Shown here: positions 26,834 through 35,057 of the stretch, one piece after another
How the letters are laid out: each line of letters starts with the position of its first letter
How positions within the stretch are numbered: the stretch's first letter is position 1
Assembly (NCBI RefSeq): GCF_900230225.1
Contig: NZ_OCNH01000010.1
Coordinates: 1 to 64,000, forward strand
Direction of reading: 5' to 3'
Source of the DNA: Spirosoma fluviale
GTDB lineage: Bacteria > Bacteroidota > Bacteroidia > Cytophagales > Spirosomataceae
DNA: 64,000 bases
Translations under genes and position numbers: made by a program
The notes under the pieces: generated by a model
What the model was told of the DNA's origin: nothing
Databases searched by the model: none
The model's input: only the letters and a program-made list of their open reading frames with translations

Positions 26834-27886
26834 TTACTCGCCACTGGGCCGCTTTATCCACAACGTTATGGGCGCGGGAGTACCGAAGTCGGGCGAGCCG
26901 TCCGCTTTCCAGATGAACGGCTGCATCCGGATGGAACGGTTATTGCCACAGCCCTGGCCCGAAGCGGCATTGGCATGGTAAACGAGCCAGTTTTCTTTTC
27001 CGTCGGGGGTGGTGAAGAAACTGTTATGCCCGATGCCAAAGGTGCCATTCCCGCCATTGGGACCGAAGACCGGCGTGGCTGATTTTGTCCAGGATGCCGG
27101 GTTGAGCAGATCAGCACTGGCATCGGCAGAGAGCTGGCCTAGAGCGTACAAATCCGTTCCGCAGAAGCTGGCCGAATAAATCAAAAACACCTTGTTGTTG
27201 TGTACCAGAAATTCCGGGCCTTCGTTCACGCCAAAGCCGTTCTTCTCCCAGGCGTAATCGGGCGTTGAAAGCCGAATCCGGCTGGTACTTTCAACGGTAT
27301 ACGGGTTCGATAGTCTCGCGATATACAGATGCTGTGACCCGCCCAAATTCGTTTCCCATCCCGACCAGGCAAAGTACAACTGCCCATTTTGCTGAAGCAG
27401 CGTGCCGTCAATAGCCCATTGGTTTTCGGGCAAGTTGAGCTGCCCCCGGTCGACCCACGTTCCCTGCGTTGGGTCGGCAGATTCGTTTTCGAGGACGAAC
27501 ATGCGGTGGGTGGCGTCGTTGCCGTTATTGTCGGCTGCGTAATAGATGTACCATTTGCCGTTCACGAAAAACAGTTCGGGTGCCCAGATGTCGCGGGAGT
27601 TGGGTCCCGTGGCGGGGGGTGTCCAGACGGTTACGGGCCGCGCCGAACTTAGACGGCTCATGGCGGCTGTTTTGTAGATGCGCAGGTTATTACCCGTGGT
27701 GTGCATCACATAATAGAAACCATCTTTATAGGTCACCCAGGGGTCAGGGGCGGCCGTCAGCAACGGGTTCTGGAATTTCCCAACGGTGTCTACCGCCGTG
27801 ACGGGTGGGGTAGGGGTGGGACTGGGCTTGTCTGACGATTTGCAGGCAATGACCAGTGCCAGGAGTATAAAGAGGTAGTGTTTCAT
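26834..27886 (-). CDS. Glycoside hydrolase family 43 lipoprotein
   Basis: About 350 residues from the ATG at 27886; the longer open frame upstream runs through the 40-bp hairpin and is not coding. The signal MKHYLFILLALVIAC has a lipobox with Cys15, followed by a Ser/Pro/Thr linker. The five-bladed GH43 catalytic domain shows the general-base Asp (TAAPDPWVTYKDGFYYV), the block DIWAPELFFVNGKWYIYY, the pKa-tuning Asp (WAIDGTLLQQNGQLYFAWSG) and the acid Glu (GVNEGPEFLVHNNKVFLIY). The family cleaves alpha-L-arabinose or beta-xylose linkages in plant glycans. It is the last gene of the SusCD-FecR-sigma locus on the minus strand. Confidence 0.9.
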   Translation of the reverse strand: MKHYLFILLALVIACKSSDKPSPTPTPPVTAVDTVGKFQNPLLTAAPDPWVTYKDGFYYVMHTTGNNLRIYKTAAMSRLSSARPVTVWTPPATGPNSRDIWAPELFFVNGKWYIYYAADNNGNDATHRMFVLENESADPTQGTWVDRGQLNLPENQWAIDGTLLQQNGQLYFAWSGWETNLGGSQHLYIARLSNPYTVESTSRIRLSTPDYAWEKNGFGVNEGPEFLVHNNKVFLIYSASFCGTDLYALGQLSADASADLLNPASWTKSATPVFGPNGGNGTFGIGHNSFFTTPDGKENWLVYHANAASGQGCGNNRSIRMQPFIWKADGSPDFGTPAPITLWIKRPSGE

Positions 27887-27897
27887 CGTTGAGATTT

Positions 27898-27999
27898 TTT
27901 TGCCACAGAGATGCACCAAGACGCACGGAGATACACAAAGATTTGGATAAAATTTTCTCTGTGTATCTCCGTGCGTCTTGGTGCATCTCTGTGGCAAAA
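27898..27999. repeat. Perfect 40-bp inverted repeat, CTCTGTGTATCTC family
   Basis: Arms 27898-27937 and 27960-27999 are exact reverse complements with a 22-base loop. The arm contains GCACGGAGATACACA, shared with the repeat at 16379. It lies between SusD and GH43 of the same transcript, so it is not simply a final terminator; it may set lower expression of the GH43 gene. Confidence 0.92.
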
Positions 28000-28010
28000 G
28001 TGGCAAAAAA

Positions 28011-29534
28011 TTAATAGTTTGGGTTTTGCACCAGGTTCGGGTTCAGGTCCCGATCCAGTTGCGGGATGGGCAGCAGCTCACTCTTGCCTTTCACGAAGGT
28101 AGAAAAAGCCGGGTCACGGACGGCCAGTTGCGGACCGAGATCACCCCAGCGGGCGAGGTCATTCCAGCGGTGTCCTTCGCCTGACAATTCCAGCAATCGC
28201 TCGTGTTTCAGCTGAGTCAGAAACTGAGCCTGCGTAAGTCCCGGTTTGGCAACCGTCAACGTGGGCAACCCGGCCCGCTGACGAACCAGATCGACATAGG
28301 CATACGCCTGCGTCGTTTTGCCCGTCGCGTTGAGCGCTTCGGCATACATCAGCAGCACATCGGCGTAGCGAATGTACCGCCAGTTGTTGGGCGAACGATA
28401 GTCTTCATCATTTTTCCAATGGTCGTTCTGGAACTTACGAAACCACACCCGCTTGTTATCGGCTCCGTAGCGTTGCGTGAACGTCTGCCCATAAATTTGG
28501 GTGAAGTTTGGGCCGCGTACATCGGTCGAGTCGAAGAAGAACGATGCTTCCAGACGCGGATCGCGGGCACCGGTTGTTGTTCGTTCGGTGAACTCGCGGG
28601 TAGGCCAGCGTTGCGCTTCGCCATCCGACCAGCCAACCGGGGGTGGACCAAAGAACTTCGACAGCGAGGTGCCGTAGTTCTGGTTCGGCGTTTCGGTATC
28701 GTCGTCGGTGTATTCGGCCGGATTGATCTGGAATTGCCACTCGAAAACGGATTCCCGGTTGTTTTCGGTCGTGATCAGGAAGTTGTCGCGGTAGTTTGGC
28801 ATCAGCGCATAGACGCCTTTTCCTTCGCCATCCGCCAGCCATTGCAGGGGCGTCAGGGCTTCGGTGTATTTCTGTTGCTGCATCTGCGCCCTCGCCAGTA
28901 AGGCATAAGCGGCTCCTTTGGTGGCGCGGCCCAGATCGGCATTGCTGTAGGTCGTTGGCAGAACGGCTGCGGCCTCTGTCAGGTCTTTCTCGATCTGCGC
29001 CCAAACCTGCGCCGTAGTGGCCGAACTGGGTTTATCGCCAACGACGGATGTTTGCAGAATCAGCGGCACATTACCCCATAACGTAACCAGATGGAAGTAG
29101 TACATGGCCCGCAGGAACTTGGCTTCGCCTACATACCGCCCTTTCAGCGCAGCGTCCATCTGAATAGCCGGGACGTTCGTAATAACCTGATTGGCACGGT
29201 TAATACCGATGTAATTATCGTTCCAGATGCCATAGGCATTGCCGTAGTTATAGTCCGTTATCAGAAACTGGTCCATGTTATTGACAATGTCGACGGCCGG
29301 GCTTTGGCTGCGTCCCTCGTCGGACCGGATGATGTAGTAGAACGGCATCCAGCGCGAAATGCCGCCCCGGTGCATGGTGCTGTATACGGAGTTGACACCC
29401 GCCAGCGCATCGTCGGCCGTTTTCCAGAACGACTCGGCCGTTACCTGGTTGGGGTTCACAATATCCAGGCTACGATCACAACCCGCGAGGGTCATCGCTG
29501 CGGCTATGGTTAGTGAAATGAATCTATTTTTCAT
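28011..29534 (-). CDS. RagB/SusD-family nutrient uptake lipoprotein of the GH43 locus
   Basis: A 507-residue canonical SusD. Lipoprotein signal MKNRFISLTIAAAMTLAGC with Cys19, followed by DRSLDIVNPNQVTAESFWKT. The TPR-like core has GEAKFLRAMYYFHLVTLWGNVPLI, and the C-terminal region NWRYIRYADVLLMYAEALNATG, ending in ELLPIPQLDRDLNPNLVQNPNY, is the SusD hallmark. It caps the SusC encoded just upstream (21 bases apart) and binds a glycan, probably an arabinose- or xylose-bearing one given the GH43 enzyme. Confidence 0.95.
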   Translation of the reverse strand: MKNRFISLTIAAAMTLAGCDRSLDIVNPNQVTAESFWKTADDALAGVNSVYSTMHRGGISRWMPFYYIIRSDEGRSQSPAVDIVNNMDQFLITDYNYGNAYGIWNDNYIGINRANQVITNVPAIQMDAALKGRYVGEAKFLRAMYYFHLVTLWGNVPLILQTSVVGDKPSSATTAQVWAQIEKDLTEAAAVLPTTYSNADLGRATKGAAYALLARAQMQQQKYTEALTPLQWLADGEGKGVYALMPNYRDNFLITTENNRESVFEWQFQINPAEYTDDDTETPNQNYGTSLSKFFGPPPVGWSDGEAQRWPTREFTERTTTGARDPRLEASFFFDSTDVRGPNFTQIYGQTFTQRYGADNKRVWFRKFQNDHWKNDEDYRSPNNWRYIRYADVLLMYAEALNATGKTTQAYAYVDLVRQRAGLPTLTVAKPGLTQAQFLTQLKHERLLELSGEGHRWNDLARWGDLGPQLAVRDPAFSTFVKGKSELLPIPQLDRDLNPNLVQNPNY

Positions 29535-29555
29535 GATTAGTTTCTCAGGGTTGAA

Positions 29556-32500
29556 TTAGAAATCGCAGTTAACACCTACCGATACTACGCGGGGAGAAGG
29601 CCAGTGACCGTTGTCAACGCCCCGTTCCTGAATGCCGGTGGTGCCCGCTGGTCCCGTAACATCGGGGTCGAGTCCGGTGTATTTCGTGATCGTGAACAGA
29701 TTCTGGCCACTTACATATACGCGGGCATTGCGGATCTTGAGCGTGTTGAGCAGCGTCTTCGGCAGTGTGAAGCCAATTTCGACGTTACGCACCCGAACGT
29801 AGGAGGCATTCTCCAGCCAGCGATCCGTATACCCAAAGTTGTTCGAGATAATCCCCTGATCGCCGGACTCCAGGCCCAACCGGGGGTCGGTAGTGTTGGT
29901 ATTTGTCGTCGTCCACGGACTGATATCAGAGCGGAAGTTGGTCAGCTGGTAGCTGTCCAGTCCGCGCCGTACGTCGTTGTAGACGGTGTAGCCAAACACA
30001 CCGGTCAACTGTAGGTTGAGGGAAAATTGCCCGTATGAGACATTGGCCTGGGCACCCGCCTGCAACTTGGGCCAGGGCGAGCCAACAAACTGGCGGTCGT
30101 TGTTCTGCGTAATTTGCCCATCGCCCTGATCAGGAATACCATCATTGTTGGTATCAACCGTTAACTGATCGACATACCGGATATCACCGGGCTTGGCATC
30201 CGGCTGAATCAGGTTTCCATTTGGTCCTCGATAATTATTGATCTCTTCCTGATTCTGGAAAATACCGGCCGTTTTCAGTACATACCACTGTCCAACGGCC
30301 TGCCCAACCTGCGAGCGGGTGTTGCCACTCTGGATGTAGTTGATCTCCTGCCCCTGGTTGCCCACATTTTCGACCCGGTTCTTGATGGTCGTAAAGTTGC
30401 CCGATACATCCCATTTAACGGCATGTTCGTTGTTGCGGTACGTAGCCGAAAACTCGACGCCCCGGTTGCGGATGGAGGCCGTATTCACATAAGGATTACC
30501 CCGCAGGTTACCCAGATAACCCGGCACGGCCAGATTCAGAATGGCGTCGTTCGAGAGGGAGTTGTAAACGTTGATCTCGGTCGTGATCCGGTTTCTCAGG
30601 AACGAAGCCGATACGCCGTAGTTCTGCTGAAGCCGCTCTTCCCAGCGAAGGTCAGGGTTCGCCAACTGTGCCTGATACGCCCCTACGTAGGGTGTCTGAT
30701 CAACACCAAAAATAGTTCTCGGATTATTGTTGATAAAGGCCGTATAGGGGAATGAACCCAGGGTTGGCACCACAATACCCAGCTTGCCGTACGAGGCATT
30801 CAGCTTCAGATCAGAAATCCAGTCGACGTTGAAAAACTTCTCTTCACTGATGCGCCAGGCTGCGGCTATCGATGGGAAGAAACCCGTCCGGTAGTTGGCC
30901 CCGAAGCGGGAATCTTGATCGACCCGACCCGTCAGCGTGAGCAGGTATCGGTCGTTGTAAGTGTAGTTGACCCGGCCAATGTACCCCAGAATCCGGTAAT
31001 CGTCGGGCGTGCCACCGGCCGAGTTGGAAATACCCGTGGCGGCATTGATGGTGTTGAAATACTGTCCACCGGCAAAGCCCAGATTGGTGCGCGAGCCGGA
31101 TGTGATGTCGCGCCGGGACGTTTGCTGACTGATCCCCACCACGCCGTTGATGTTGTGCATACCGAACACTTTATTGAAGTTCAGCGTGTGTTCGAATAGC
31201 AGACTCAGGTAGCGCGAGCGGTCTTCGCCAACCGACGTAGGCACCGGCGAGGCACTGTACTGGTAGATACCCAGCCGACGCAGATTTTGGGTATAATCGA
31301 AGCTCACTTCCAGACCGGCGTTGGCGCGGTAGGTCAGCCAGTCGGCCAGTTTTACGTCGAGGTACGCATTGCCGACCAGCTTGGCGAAATTGCTCTTGTT
31401 GCTGGCCAGGTTACGAACCGCCACCGGATTAAAGGCGTATGTGACCGCGTCCGGGTTGCGGCCAATGCCGTAGCCGCCCGGATTCCCCGCGTCGATGTAG
31501 CTGGGGTCCTGCACCGGAATAACGGGTAGCATTCCGGCCATGTCGTAAATGGGGTTGCCCGCCGGAAAATTCTGGATGTTCGAGTTCGTGAGCAGGGCGT
31601 TTTCGCCGAAGGTAAAGCGCCCAATCTGGCTCTTCGTGTTGATGCGCAGACTGGCCCGGTCGAAGCCACTGCCAATGACGTACCCTTTGTTGCCAAAATA
31701 GCTGCCCGAAATCAGGTACGTTCCGGTTTTGGTCCCGCCCGACAGCGTCAGGTTGTAATCCTGAAGATTGCCCGTTTGCAGTACTTGATCCTGCCAATCG
31801 GTATTGATATTCGGATTGAACGTAGCTGTCGCCACACTTGCTGGGGGTGTTTGCCCGGCGTTCTGGTACTGCGTCCGTTGGGTGGCAGCAAAGTTGGCTG
31901 CATCCATCACATCCCAGCGCTTATACACCTGCTGAGTGCCGTATTTAGCCGAAAACGACACCCGAATTGGCCCTTCCTTACCTTGTTTAGTGGTGATAAT
32001 GATGACCCCATTGGCTGCCCGTGAGCCGTAAATAGCGGCTGCCGAAGCATCTTTCAACACCTGAATGGACTCAATGTCGTCGTTGTTGATGGTTGGGTTT
32101 GCATCGGCTATCATTCCGTCGATGATGTACAGCGGATCCGTATTCAGGAAGCTGGCCACCCCCCGAATCTGAATCGATGCCTGCTGTCCCGGCACACCCG
32201 TGTTGCGCACCGTAACCCCCGGCGACAGCCCCTGAATGGACTCGGCCAGCGAGTTGGCCGTCACTTTATTTGCCTGGGTTGAGCTGATCACATCATTGGC
32301 CCCGGTCACGTCCCGTTTCCGAACGGTCTGATACCCGATCACGACCACCTCATTCAAGGTTCTGTCGTCGGGCACGAGTTTTACGTTCACGACGGTGTTA
32401 GTACCAATCGCTACGTCCTGACTGACATAGCCCACGCTGGAAATTGTCAGCGTCGTGGCGGCATCGCTCACATTCAGGACGAAATTACCGTTGGAATCGG

Positions 32501-33059
32501 TTGTCGCCCCGGTGGTCGTCCCCTTCTCAATGACGTTGGCACCGGGCAGGCCCTGGTTGTTTTCGTCGGTGATCTGCCCCGTAATGCGCTTGAGCTGAGG
32601 GGCTTCCGTTACGTTGGTGAGCGCGTTACTAACGGAAGCCAAAGCGGGCGCGGGGCTTTCGGCGGGGGAGACCAGCCCCACTTTTTTTGCTGGTACCGGC
32701 TGAATGGCAAACAGGTTCGCGTTCACTTTGCGGTAGCGGAGCCCCTGCGATTCGATCAGTTGGCTGAGCGCCTGTTCGAGGGAGAGACCGTCCAGATCGG
32801 CATCGGTTTGCCGATTAGCTACGACCTGTTCATCGTAGGCAAAATTGACGTTGAAACGTCGTTCGAGTTCGAACAGGGCCTTCTTGAGCGAACGATTCCG
32901 GCGGGTACGCTGACCAGCCGGTGTTTCGGCCGGGCTTGTGGCCTGGGCGTTGCTTTCGTAGGCCGGTTGTGCGCGGGTCAACAACTGCGCAACGCTGGGC
33001 TGCGGCAGGACGTAGACCCCGCCCAGAAGCATAGAAAGGAGAATATACTGGTTTTTCAT
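29556..33059 (-). CDS. SusC/RagA-family TonB-linked protein with STN signalling domain
   Basis: A 1167-residue SusC. After the signal peptide (ILLSMLLGGVYVLPQPSVAQ) comes an STN (secretin and TonB N-terminal) domain at about residues 60-120 (FNVNFAYDEQVVANRQTDAD, LSQLIESQGLRYRK), then the carboxypeptidase-like domain, the plug (LNEVVVIGYQTVRKRDVTGA, LYIIDGMIADANP, VLKDASAAAIYGSRAANG) and the barrel ending in VVSVGVNCDF. The STN domain normally contacts FecR in the periplasm and passes the substrate signal to the ECF sigma factor; the FecR gene directly upstream fits this trans-envelope circuit. Confidence 0.95.
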   Translation of the reverse strand: MKNQYILLSMLLGGVYVLPQPSVAQLLTRAQPAYESNAQATSPAETPAGQRTRRNRSLKKALFELERRFNVNFAYDEQVVANRQTDADLDGLSLEQALSQLIESQGLRYRKVNANLFAIQPVPAKKVGLVSPAESPAPALASVSNALTNVTEAPQLKRITGQITDENNQGLPGANVIEKGTTTGATTDSNGNFVLNVSDAATTLTISSVGYVSQDVAIGTNTVVNVKLVPDDRTLNEVVVIGYQTVRKRDVTGANDVISSTQANKVTANSLAESIQGLSPGVTVRNTGVPGQQASIQIRGVASFLNTDPLYIIDGMIADANPTINNDDIESIQVLKDASAAAIYGSRAANGVIIITTKQGKEGPIRVSFSAKYGTQQVYKRWDVMDAANFAATQRTQYQNAGQTPPASVATATFNPNINTDWQDQVLQTGNLQDYNLTLSGGTKTGTYLISGSYFGNKGYVIGSGFDRASLRINTKSQIGRFTFGENALLTNSNIQNFPAGNPIYDMAGMLPVIPVQDPSYIDAGNPGGYGIGRNPDAVTYAFNPVAVRNLASNKSNFAKLVGNAYLDVKLADWLTYRANAGLEVSFDYTQNLRRLGIYQYSASPVPTSVGEDRSRYLSLLFEHTLNFNKVFGMHNINGVVGISQQTSRRDITSGSRTNLGFAGGQYFNTINAATGISNSAGGTPDDYRILGYIGRVNYTYNDRYLLTLTGRVDQDSRFGANYRTGFFPSIAAAWRISEEKFFNVDWISDLKLNASYGKLGIVVPTLGSFPYTAFINNNPRTIFGVDQTPYVGAYQAQLANPDLRWEERLQQNYGVSASFLRNRITTEINVYNSLSNDAILNLAVPGYLGNLRGNPYVNTASIRNRGVEFSATYRNNEHAVKWDVSGNFTTIKNRVENVGNQGQEINYIQSGNTRSQVGQAVGQWYVLKTAGIFQNQEEINNYRGPNGNLIQPDAKPGDIRYVDQLTVDTNNDGIPDQGDGQITQNNDRQFVGSPWPKLQAGAQANVSYGQFSLNLQLTGVFGYTVYNDVRRGLDSYQLTNFRSDISPWTTTNTNTTDPRLGLESGDQGIISNNFGYTDRWLENASYVRVRNVEIGFTLPKTLLNTLKIRNARVYVSGQNLFTITKYTGLDPDVTGPAGTTGIQERGVDNGHWPSPRVVSVGVNCDF

Positions 33060-33092
33060 ACGAAGAGAACTAAAGAATTGTTGTTGACTAAA

Positions 33093-34160
33093 TCAGGGGT
33101 TATGTCGTAAACTGATATGGTTACCGGTACGGTGTACGCTCAGGTCGAATGTGAGCGAAAGGGTAGTCAGGAGGGTTTCGATACTCTGGTTCGAGAGGTT
33201 GCCCGTAAATCGACGGTTAGCGAGTTCATTGTCTTCGAAGACAATGTCCAGCCCGTAGGTATCATTGAGTTGCTGGGCAATGTCGCTCAGCGCCGTATTG
33301 TCGAACACAAATTGATGCTCGACCCAGGAGGTGTGCAGTTGCGGCTTCTCCTCCCGAATCTCGACGGCTTCAATGGTGGGTTTTGCAGCGGCAAACTGGC
33401 CGGGCTTCATTTCAATAATTTTACCCGCTGGCTCGTCGGGCTTGGACAGTTGCACCCGGCCTTCCACCAGCGTCACGGCGGTGCTGCCCCGGCGGGTGTT
33501 CACGTTAAACTGCGTACCCAGCACGGTAATGTCCAGTCCGGCCGTGTGTGTTATAAACTTCACGCGGCCACCCAGATGTTTCTTTTTGGTAACGGTAAAA
33601 TAGCCTTCGCCATCGAGCCAGACCTCGCGCGATTTGTCGTCGGTCCAGCTATTAGTATAGGTAAGCGTGGTGTTGCCGTTCAGGAGAACCGTTGAGCCGT
33701 CGGGAAGGGTAACGGTCCTGTTTTCGCCGAATGCGGTGTGAATACGCTGCTCTTTAGGGAGTAGTTGATAATAGATCATCCCCCCGGCTATCAGCAGGAA
33801 TCCCGTTATGGAAGCCGCCACCTGCCAGCCAAAGCCGGGTCGCTGCCCGATAAAACGCTGCCAGCCGGACAGGGGGCGGACGTTTGTTCTTTCGGCTTGT
33901 TGCTCATCGAATGTCTGGTCAAGCACCTGCCAGATGCGTTCCTGACTGGCACTGTTCAGGTCGTGGAAACGAATATTCAGGTGGAGTAACAGTGAGGTTG
34001 CTTCATCGATACTAGCCTGTTTCTCCGGGTGTTTGAGCATAAAGCTGTGCCAGAAGGTCATACTCTGCTCATCGGGCTGAAGTACCCATTGGCGGAACGG
34101 CTCATCGAGTACAAACTCGTTGATGGAGAATTGACTATAATCGGGTAGAGGGGTATTCAT
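33093..34160 (-). CDS. FecR-family anti-sigma factor/signal transducer
   Basis: A 355-residue protein with a cytoplasmic N-terminal domain (about 1-110), one transmembrane helix (GFGWQVAASITGFLLIAGGM, about residues 111-130), and the periplasmic FecR domain: IHTAFGENRTVTLPDGSTVLLN, REVWLDGEGYFTV, VLGTQFNVNTRRGSTAVTLVEG, followed by the C-terminal DUF4974-like part (TALSDIAQQLNDTYGLDIVFED). It senses the loaded SusC and controls the cognate sigma factor. The sigma gene is normally directly upstream, but here it is about 870 bases away because of the toxin-antitoxin pair in between. Confidence 0.94.
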   Translation of the reverse strand: MNTPLPDYSQFSINEFVLDEPFRQWVLQPDEQSMTFWHSFMLKHPEKQASIDEATSLLLHLNIRFHDLNSASQERIWQVLDQTFDEQQAERTNVRPLSGWQRFIGQRPGFGWQVAASITGFLLIAGGMIYYQLLPKEQRIHTAFGENRTVTLPDGSTVLLNGNTTLTYTNSWTDDKSREVWLDGEGYFTVTKKKHLGGRVKFITHTAGLDITVLGTQFNVNTRRGSTAVTLVEGRVQLSKPDEPAGKIIEMKPGQFAAAKPTIEAVEIREEKPQLHTSWVEHQFVFDNTALSDIAQQLNDTYGLDIVFEDNELANRRFTGNLSNQSIETLLTTLSLTFDLSVHRTGNHISLRHNP

Positions 34161-34238
34161 GTACGAAATCCGGCTGTCTGGTACTCACCAAAGAGCTTCG
34201 TTCCGCAAATTATCCCTCGGTATGCCTACTTTTTTACT

Positions 34239-34267
34239 AAATTTTATCGGATGAATGCCAAAAGGAG
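34239..34267. repeat. 29-bp direct repeat, copy 1 (sigma 3' end)
   Basis: These 29 bases are identical to 35029-35057. They hold the end of the sigma coding region with its stop codon (minus strand). The toxin-antitoxin pair lies between the two copies, as expected for a small insertion into the sigma 3' end. Confidence 0.85.
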
Positions 34268-34309
34268 AAAGACCGTGTTGGTGGGCTCCGTTTTAAAGGA
34301 AGGCGTTAT
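34244..34309 (-). pseudogene. Remnant of an ECF sigma factor C-terminus
   Basis: Read on the minus strand, these 66 bases encode TEPTNTVFLLLAFIR plus stop, preceded by ITPSFK, against RIPTNTVFLLLAFIR at the end of the intact sigma gene. A stop codon precedes it in frame, so only the last 21 codons remain. It sits where the sigma gene would be expected to end, just upstream of FecR. Confidence 0.75.
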
Positions 34310-34368
34310 TCAGAATAGACTTGAGTCAATATATTGCGTAAATTTGACTGACGACTGATCAGAAAAGT

Positions 34369-34533
34369 ATGAAATCCACAAAGCCAGTTAGCGCACGCGA
34401 GCCGGATAAAGCGGCTAGACCAACCAAAAAGCGGAGTTTAGACAACTCGGCCCTAAAGCCATTTTTTGGGAAAAGCCCCGAGAACATCTGGGACAAAGAC
34501 ATTTACACAGGCGAAGGAAATTTTAGTTTTTGA
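34369..34533 (+). CDS. Putative antitoxin of a PIN-domain toxin-antitoxin pair (54 aa)
   Basis: A short frame of 54 codons from the ATG at 34369. Its TGA stop overlaps the toxin ATG by one base (TGATG), which shows translational coupling. The protein begins Lys/Arg-rich (MKSTKPVSAREPDKAARPTK), then has LDNSALKPFFGKSPENIW and an acidic/aromatic tail. I see no ribbon-helix-helix or AbrB DNA-binding motif; the tail could wrap into the toxin groove as other small PIN antitoxins do. Its role as antitoxin is inferred from size, order and coupling. Confidence 0.68.
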   Translation: MKSTKPVSAREPDKAARPTKKRSLDNSALKPFFGKSPENIWDKDIYTGEGNFSF

Positions 34534-34994
34534 TGGACGAACTGATCATCGATACCATCGTACTGGATTACCTGACCCGCAATCAAAAAGCATTATCGCC
34601 CACGTCTATAAAACGTATTGAGCAGGCCGATACGGTCTATGTTTGTGTTTCAAGCCTCTGGGAGTTGGCTAATCACATTCGGGAAGGATTAATTGTATTA
34701 GATACAGATTTCGATACTTTCTACCAAAAAGCGTTGCAAACATTGGGTATTACCTTGCTTGATACACAATGGCAAGCCCTCAGCTATCTGGCTACATTCG
34801 ACTACCAGATAATCAGTAAAACGTGGCAACGAACCATTAATGGTGTAGTAACAACGGGCGTTAAGCAGGAACTTCACAAAGACCCATTTGACCGAATGAT
34901 CATTGCCCATAGTTTAGCCATGAATCTTCCTGTTGTTTCTCCGGACACGTTCTTTCCTCATTACGCCGATAGAGGGTTGCAGGTAATTTGGTAG
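34533..34994 (+). CDS. PIN-domain toxin (VapC-like ribonuclease)
   Basis: A 153-residue PIN protein. The four acidic residues of the metal site are visible: Asp7 (LIIDTIVLDYL), Glu44 (SSLWELANHI), Asp120 (KDPFDRMIIAHS) and Asp138 (VVSPDTFF). The SLWE and DPFDR motifs match the VapC-like branch that cleaves RNA, most often tRNA. The ATG at 34533 is preferred to the TTG at 34530 because it overlaps the stop of the upstream gene. The pair lies on the plus strand inside a minus-strand sigma/FecR/SusCD operon, flanked by 29-bp direct repeats. Confidence 0.88.
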   Translation: MDELIIDTIVLDYLTRNQKALSPTSIKRIEQADTVYVCVSSLWELANHIREGLIVLDTDFDTFYQKALQTLGITLLDTQWQALSYLATFDYQIISKTWQRTINGVVTTGVKQELHKDPFDRMIIAHSLAMNLPVVSPDTFFPHYADRGLQVIW

Positions 34995-35028
34995 TAGTGT
35001 CCTTTGACCTACTAATTCAGCGCCTGTC

Positions 35029-35057
35029 AAATTTTATCGGATGAATGCCAAAAGGAG
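35029..35057. repeat. 29-bp direct repeat, copy 2 (end of intact sigma gene)
   Basis: Identical to 34239-34267. It contains the last codons and stop of the intact ECF sigma gene. The similarity beyond the 29 bases fades quickly at DNA level but remains visible in the protein. Confidence 0.85.

Noticed and set aside
26647-26916. Open frame of 89 codons through the hairpin between DUF5690 and GH43
   Set aside because: It is composed of hairpin arms, a gene-end remnant and the antisense of the GH43 end, so it is not a real gene.
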